Below are positions 61,679 through 64,000 of a stretch of DNA of 64,000 nucleotides, in pieces. The position numbers and the translations under genes were made by a program. Source of the stretch: Straminergon stramineum (Eukaryota; Streptophyta; Bryopsida; Hypnales; Calliergonaceae); the NCBI GenBank assembly GCA_963920665.1, contig OY987265.1, forward strand, positions 27,719,001 to 27,783,000, in the 5' to 3' direction. Within the stretch, counting starts at the first letter, position 1; the number at the start of each line of letters is the position of its first letter. A model generated the notes under the pieces. That model saw only the letters and a list, made by a program, of their open reading frames with translations. It had not been told where the DNA came from and made no database searches.

Positions 61679-62292
61679 AAGGGCAAAGAACTCTACATGA
61701 AACCTCCCTCTCCTCTCTACAACCGATGAGATGATGACCAATTAAAATGCACATGGCGATGTTGAGATACAAAACATATGCACTTGTTTTAGCGCTTTGG
61801 CCTAGGTGTACTACATGGATTTGATAATTTCCTTTGTGCTCCTCGGGCAGCCAAGCATATTTACTCCACTTCATGGTAGAGCGTTTAATGTGCCGCTTAG
61901 AGGCAATTAAATAGGTGGGGGATTTCTAGATCAACCGACGCAATTATTTTTGCTCTTCTTTCAATGCATGGGTGACGGATGTAGTGCCTCCACTTAATGA
62001 AAGGCAACAAATAAATGATGAGGCCGTTTTAGTTTTCCCAAGGTCACGGACATGGAATAAAGGACTACTTGGACGGCGGGCCATAATGGGCAAATACCTC
62101 TAGCGGTGGATTTTATCACTCAAATAAGATGATTAATTATCATACCTACCCTAATTAATGTATTGCTCACCCAAATTTAAATTCCAAAATGAAAGGCTAC
62201 TACATAAGGCCATTTGAATTTGGATGCCTTAACTGATCCCAAAGTTTCATTGCCTCTCAACGTCCCTCAGCTCCTCCTTGTGTTCCACGAGG
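61679..62292. promoter_or_regulatory. Divergent intergenic region of MULE B
   Basis: 614 bp between the divergent ATGs at 61678 (minus) and 62293 (plus), close in length to the 645 bp of element A. Confidence 0.45.
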
Positions 62293-64000
62293 ATGGCTTG
62301 TATTAGAGTGCATGGTCAAGATGCTCCGCTTGTGTTTCCCGTAGACGATGGACAATTAGCCAAGGTCATGAGTCACCTCCTATACATACGCTTCAAATTT
62401 GTAGAGTCCTCCATCTACATCGAAGAGGAAAAGTTGTCCCAGTCAGGTGAATTAGTGCAATCCATTTCGGTTGTCAAGAGTCTAGATGTAGATGGCCATT
62501 GCTACAGGGTTGACAAATCCGAACGTCCGCCCCGAATTCACGTCCATCGTCCAGACGTCCGGACNNNNNNNNNNNNNNNNNNNNNNNNNNNNNNNNNNNN
62601 NNNNNNNNNNNNNNNNNNNNNNNNNNNNNNNNNNNNNNNNNNNNNNNNNNNNNNNNNNNNNNNNNNNNNNNNNNNNNNNNNNNNNNNNNNNNNNNNNNNN
62701 NNNNNNNNNNNNNNNNNNNNNNNNNNNNNNNNNNNNNNNNNNNNNNNNNNNNNNNNNNNNNNNNTAGCCCTAGGGAACTACAGGGCTTATGGACTTCCGC
62801 TTTCCATACTAGGGGTTTCAACAGAAATTTTGAGTCGACAATCGGATAACTCCACAGTTGACATGCCATATGTTGCATGCACGGTGACACCCAGTCCGCC
62901 TCGTGAGGGCTTCCAGGTGCTCTCTGAGACTACAATTCTACTGTCAGTGAAGGTAGAGAAACTAGAATCCATCATAGAATTGTCGAGTGAATCAGAAGGG
63001 GAGTCACCTCATGTGATGCTTGAAAAGAAACAACACCCAATCCCTTTTGGAGTCAAGAGAAAAGGCTTCTACACACTCAGAACCAAACACCCCCTCCAAT
63101 AGTCTAGCCCCATCGCTATTGTCACGTCCTCCGGTGCACCCATCACCGACTCAATAGGTCAGCATAATGGAGTGCTTGAAGAGATTGGCGACCGTGCAGC
63201 GTTCTCGGAATGAACTATCCAATATGGATGTCAACGCCTTGAAGCACCACCGTGTGCAATACTTGCCGACTGATTTCAACGGGGACGTCATCTTCGAATT
63301 GCCCCCGTGTTGATCTGCGTCCTCTTCTTCGGCGGCCAAGAACCTCAAGGGAATGGACAGGCGGTACGACGGACACCCGTGGTGTAAGCTGATGACCACG
63401 AACATTCACAATTCCGACAACCTCAAGTTCCGTAAGTCATACTGCGCTGGATACCTTGCTTGTCAAAATCCTGATTGTGATTATGTGAAAAGGGCTTCGA
63501 AAATGAACAAAACGGAGTGGACGAGTTACATGATTTGCCCTTTTGGTAAAGGGGGGACTCCTCCCAAAGATTGTACTCTAGTATGCAAAGTTTGCAAGAG
63601 CCCCCCTCTGTGCTTGAATACATGTGATGCTAGAATATACTACGTATATTGCAAGAATGCAAAAATGACTAGGGCCGCTATACACTTTGGAGATCATACG
63701 CACCTTGTAGCGAAGGGCGTGTACAGAGACTCCGCGGAGAAAATCTCGGGACTCATTGCACAACAGGTGGACAAAACGCCCACGGCCACCAACTCTGCAA
63801 TTGCACTCTCCGCCAGCAAAGAGTTCTTCACGAACTATTTGTTTCACAATGGAGAGGGGGAGAAAGAGATGTTGAAGGGAGAGGAACTAGAGGAAGTGAT
63901 GGATCGATTCCAATATCTTAGCAGTCCGAACATTAGGAATGTCATTTCATCGTTTCGCTCCAACAACAAGGGAGGGGTCATCAACAACATCATGACAATG
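62293..64000 (+). pseudogene. Mutator-like transposase of element B, 5' part, interrupted by a gap and by stops
   Basis: ATG 62293 (MACIRVHGQDAPLVFPVDDG), collinear with the A transposase. After VDGHCY the frame enters about 50 bases of unrelated sequence and a 200-N gap (62565-62764), resuming at YRAYGLPLSILGVSTEI. The frame changes by +1 between about 63017 and 63105, as in A. The second frame has TAG at 63155 and TGA at 63311. The zinc finger follows: DGHPWCKLMTTNIHNSD, FRKSYC, CQNPDC, AIHFGDHTH (about 63364-63706). Unlike A, the EVMDRFQYLSSPNIRN junction (about 63895) is in frame. The DDE core and SWIM finger lie beyond the window. It is broken, though it keeps some codons that A has lost. 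Confidence 0.8.
62514..62764. other. Foreign insertion and assembly gap within the transposase
   Basis: Relative to element A, extra sequence begins after 'attgctacagg' (about 62512). It has repeated GTCCG/CGGAC words (GAACGTCCGCCCC, GACGTCCGGAC) and then 200 Ns. On the far side the codons resume after 'aactacaggg'. The TACAGG on both sides could be a target-site duplication of an unresolved insertion. Confidence 0.55.

Larger units (their letters stand above)
54178..64000. mobile_element. Mutator-like element B, same family and layout as A, truncated by the window end
   Basis: The left end CAGGGTTGCTAGTATGTAAG (from 54175) and the box CTTATGACCGTG (about 54250) match MULE A's left terminus. 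It contains the paralogous minus-strand ParB/methyltransferase-like gene and the plus-strand MULE transposase, in the same divergent arrangement and the same left-to-right order. The interval between the genes is much shorter than in A, and its middle is occupied by a 300-bp duplication and GC-rich sequence not found in A. The right terminus is outside the window. Confidence 0.8.

Noticed and set aside
1..64000. Resident host genes, tRNA, rRNA, CRISPR or prokaryotic operons
   Set aside because: Reading both strands I saw no tRNA-like cloverleaf, rRNA core or CRISPR spacing, and every ORF with a recognisable domain belongs to a transposable element.

Overview
This window looks like repeat-rich nuclear DNA of a land plant. 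The CACTA (En/Spm) element carries the TNP2 / DUF4218 / DUF4216 module typical of plant CACTA transposons, the Mutator-like elements carry a WRKY/GCM1-like finger plus MULE and SWIM domains, introns have GTAAGT/GTGAGT donors, and long non-coding LTRs and hairpin MITEs are frequent. The lineage (bryophyte, lycophyte, fern or seed plant) cannot be fixed from the sequence. I found no gene that I would call a resident host gene, and no rRNA, tRNA or CRISPR. Nearly everything is nested, decaying transposable elements.

Layout. 1-7439 and 21197-22768 hold copies of one ~4-kb LTR family. They include an LTR whose 5' half is inverted (5099-7331, minus strand) and whose 3' half is split by a 13.8-kb CACTA element (7440-21196). 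A 200-N gap at 2929-3128 sits between two near-identical 2.25-kb blocks and is probably an uncollapsed contig overlap. 23690-24400 and 34480-35110 are inverted arrays of a ~180-bp repeat. 24545-28604 is a complete solo LTR of the same family with a target-site duplication and two CACTA-type MITEs inside it. 29757-31676 is a 640-codon repeat-associated ORF with three premature stops, followed by a ~0.9-kb fold-back (31674-33722) and an array of TCCGGA motifs.

The most unusual part is 38.1-64.0 kb: two tandem Mutator-like elements of one family (A, 38101-53614; B, 54178 to beyond the window). Each has, on the right and on the plus strand, a transposase (N-terminal domain, WRKY/GCM1-like finger, MULE DDE; SWIM finger seen in A). 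On the left and on the minus strand, each has a multi-exon gene whose product combines a ParB-like DGNHR motif with a DNA-methyltransferase-like C-terminal half (motif-IV-like region followed by a motif-I-like TASTS...VALEE region). The two genes diverge and in A are bounded by shared terminal inverted repeats, so the methyltransferase-like gene is transposon cargo. Element A also carries six dispersed copies of a small palindrome (CCTTCGG-AA-CCGAAGG type) between the two genes.

All the element genes are broken, and most premature stops are explained by C-to-T changes (Q to TAG/TAA, W to TAG/TGA, R to TGA). That is what long-term cytosine methylation of silenced repeats would leave. Gene structures were inferred by comparing the two paralogous MULEs and by reading splice sites; exon edges are approximate.
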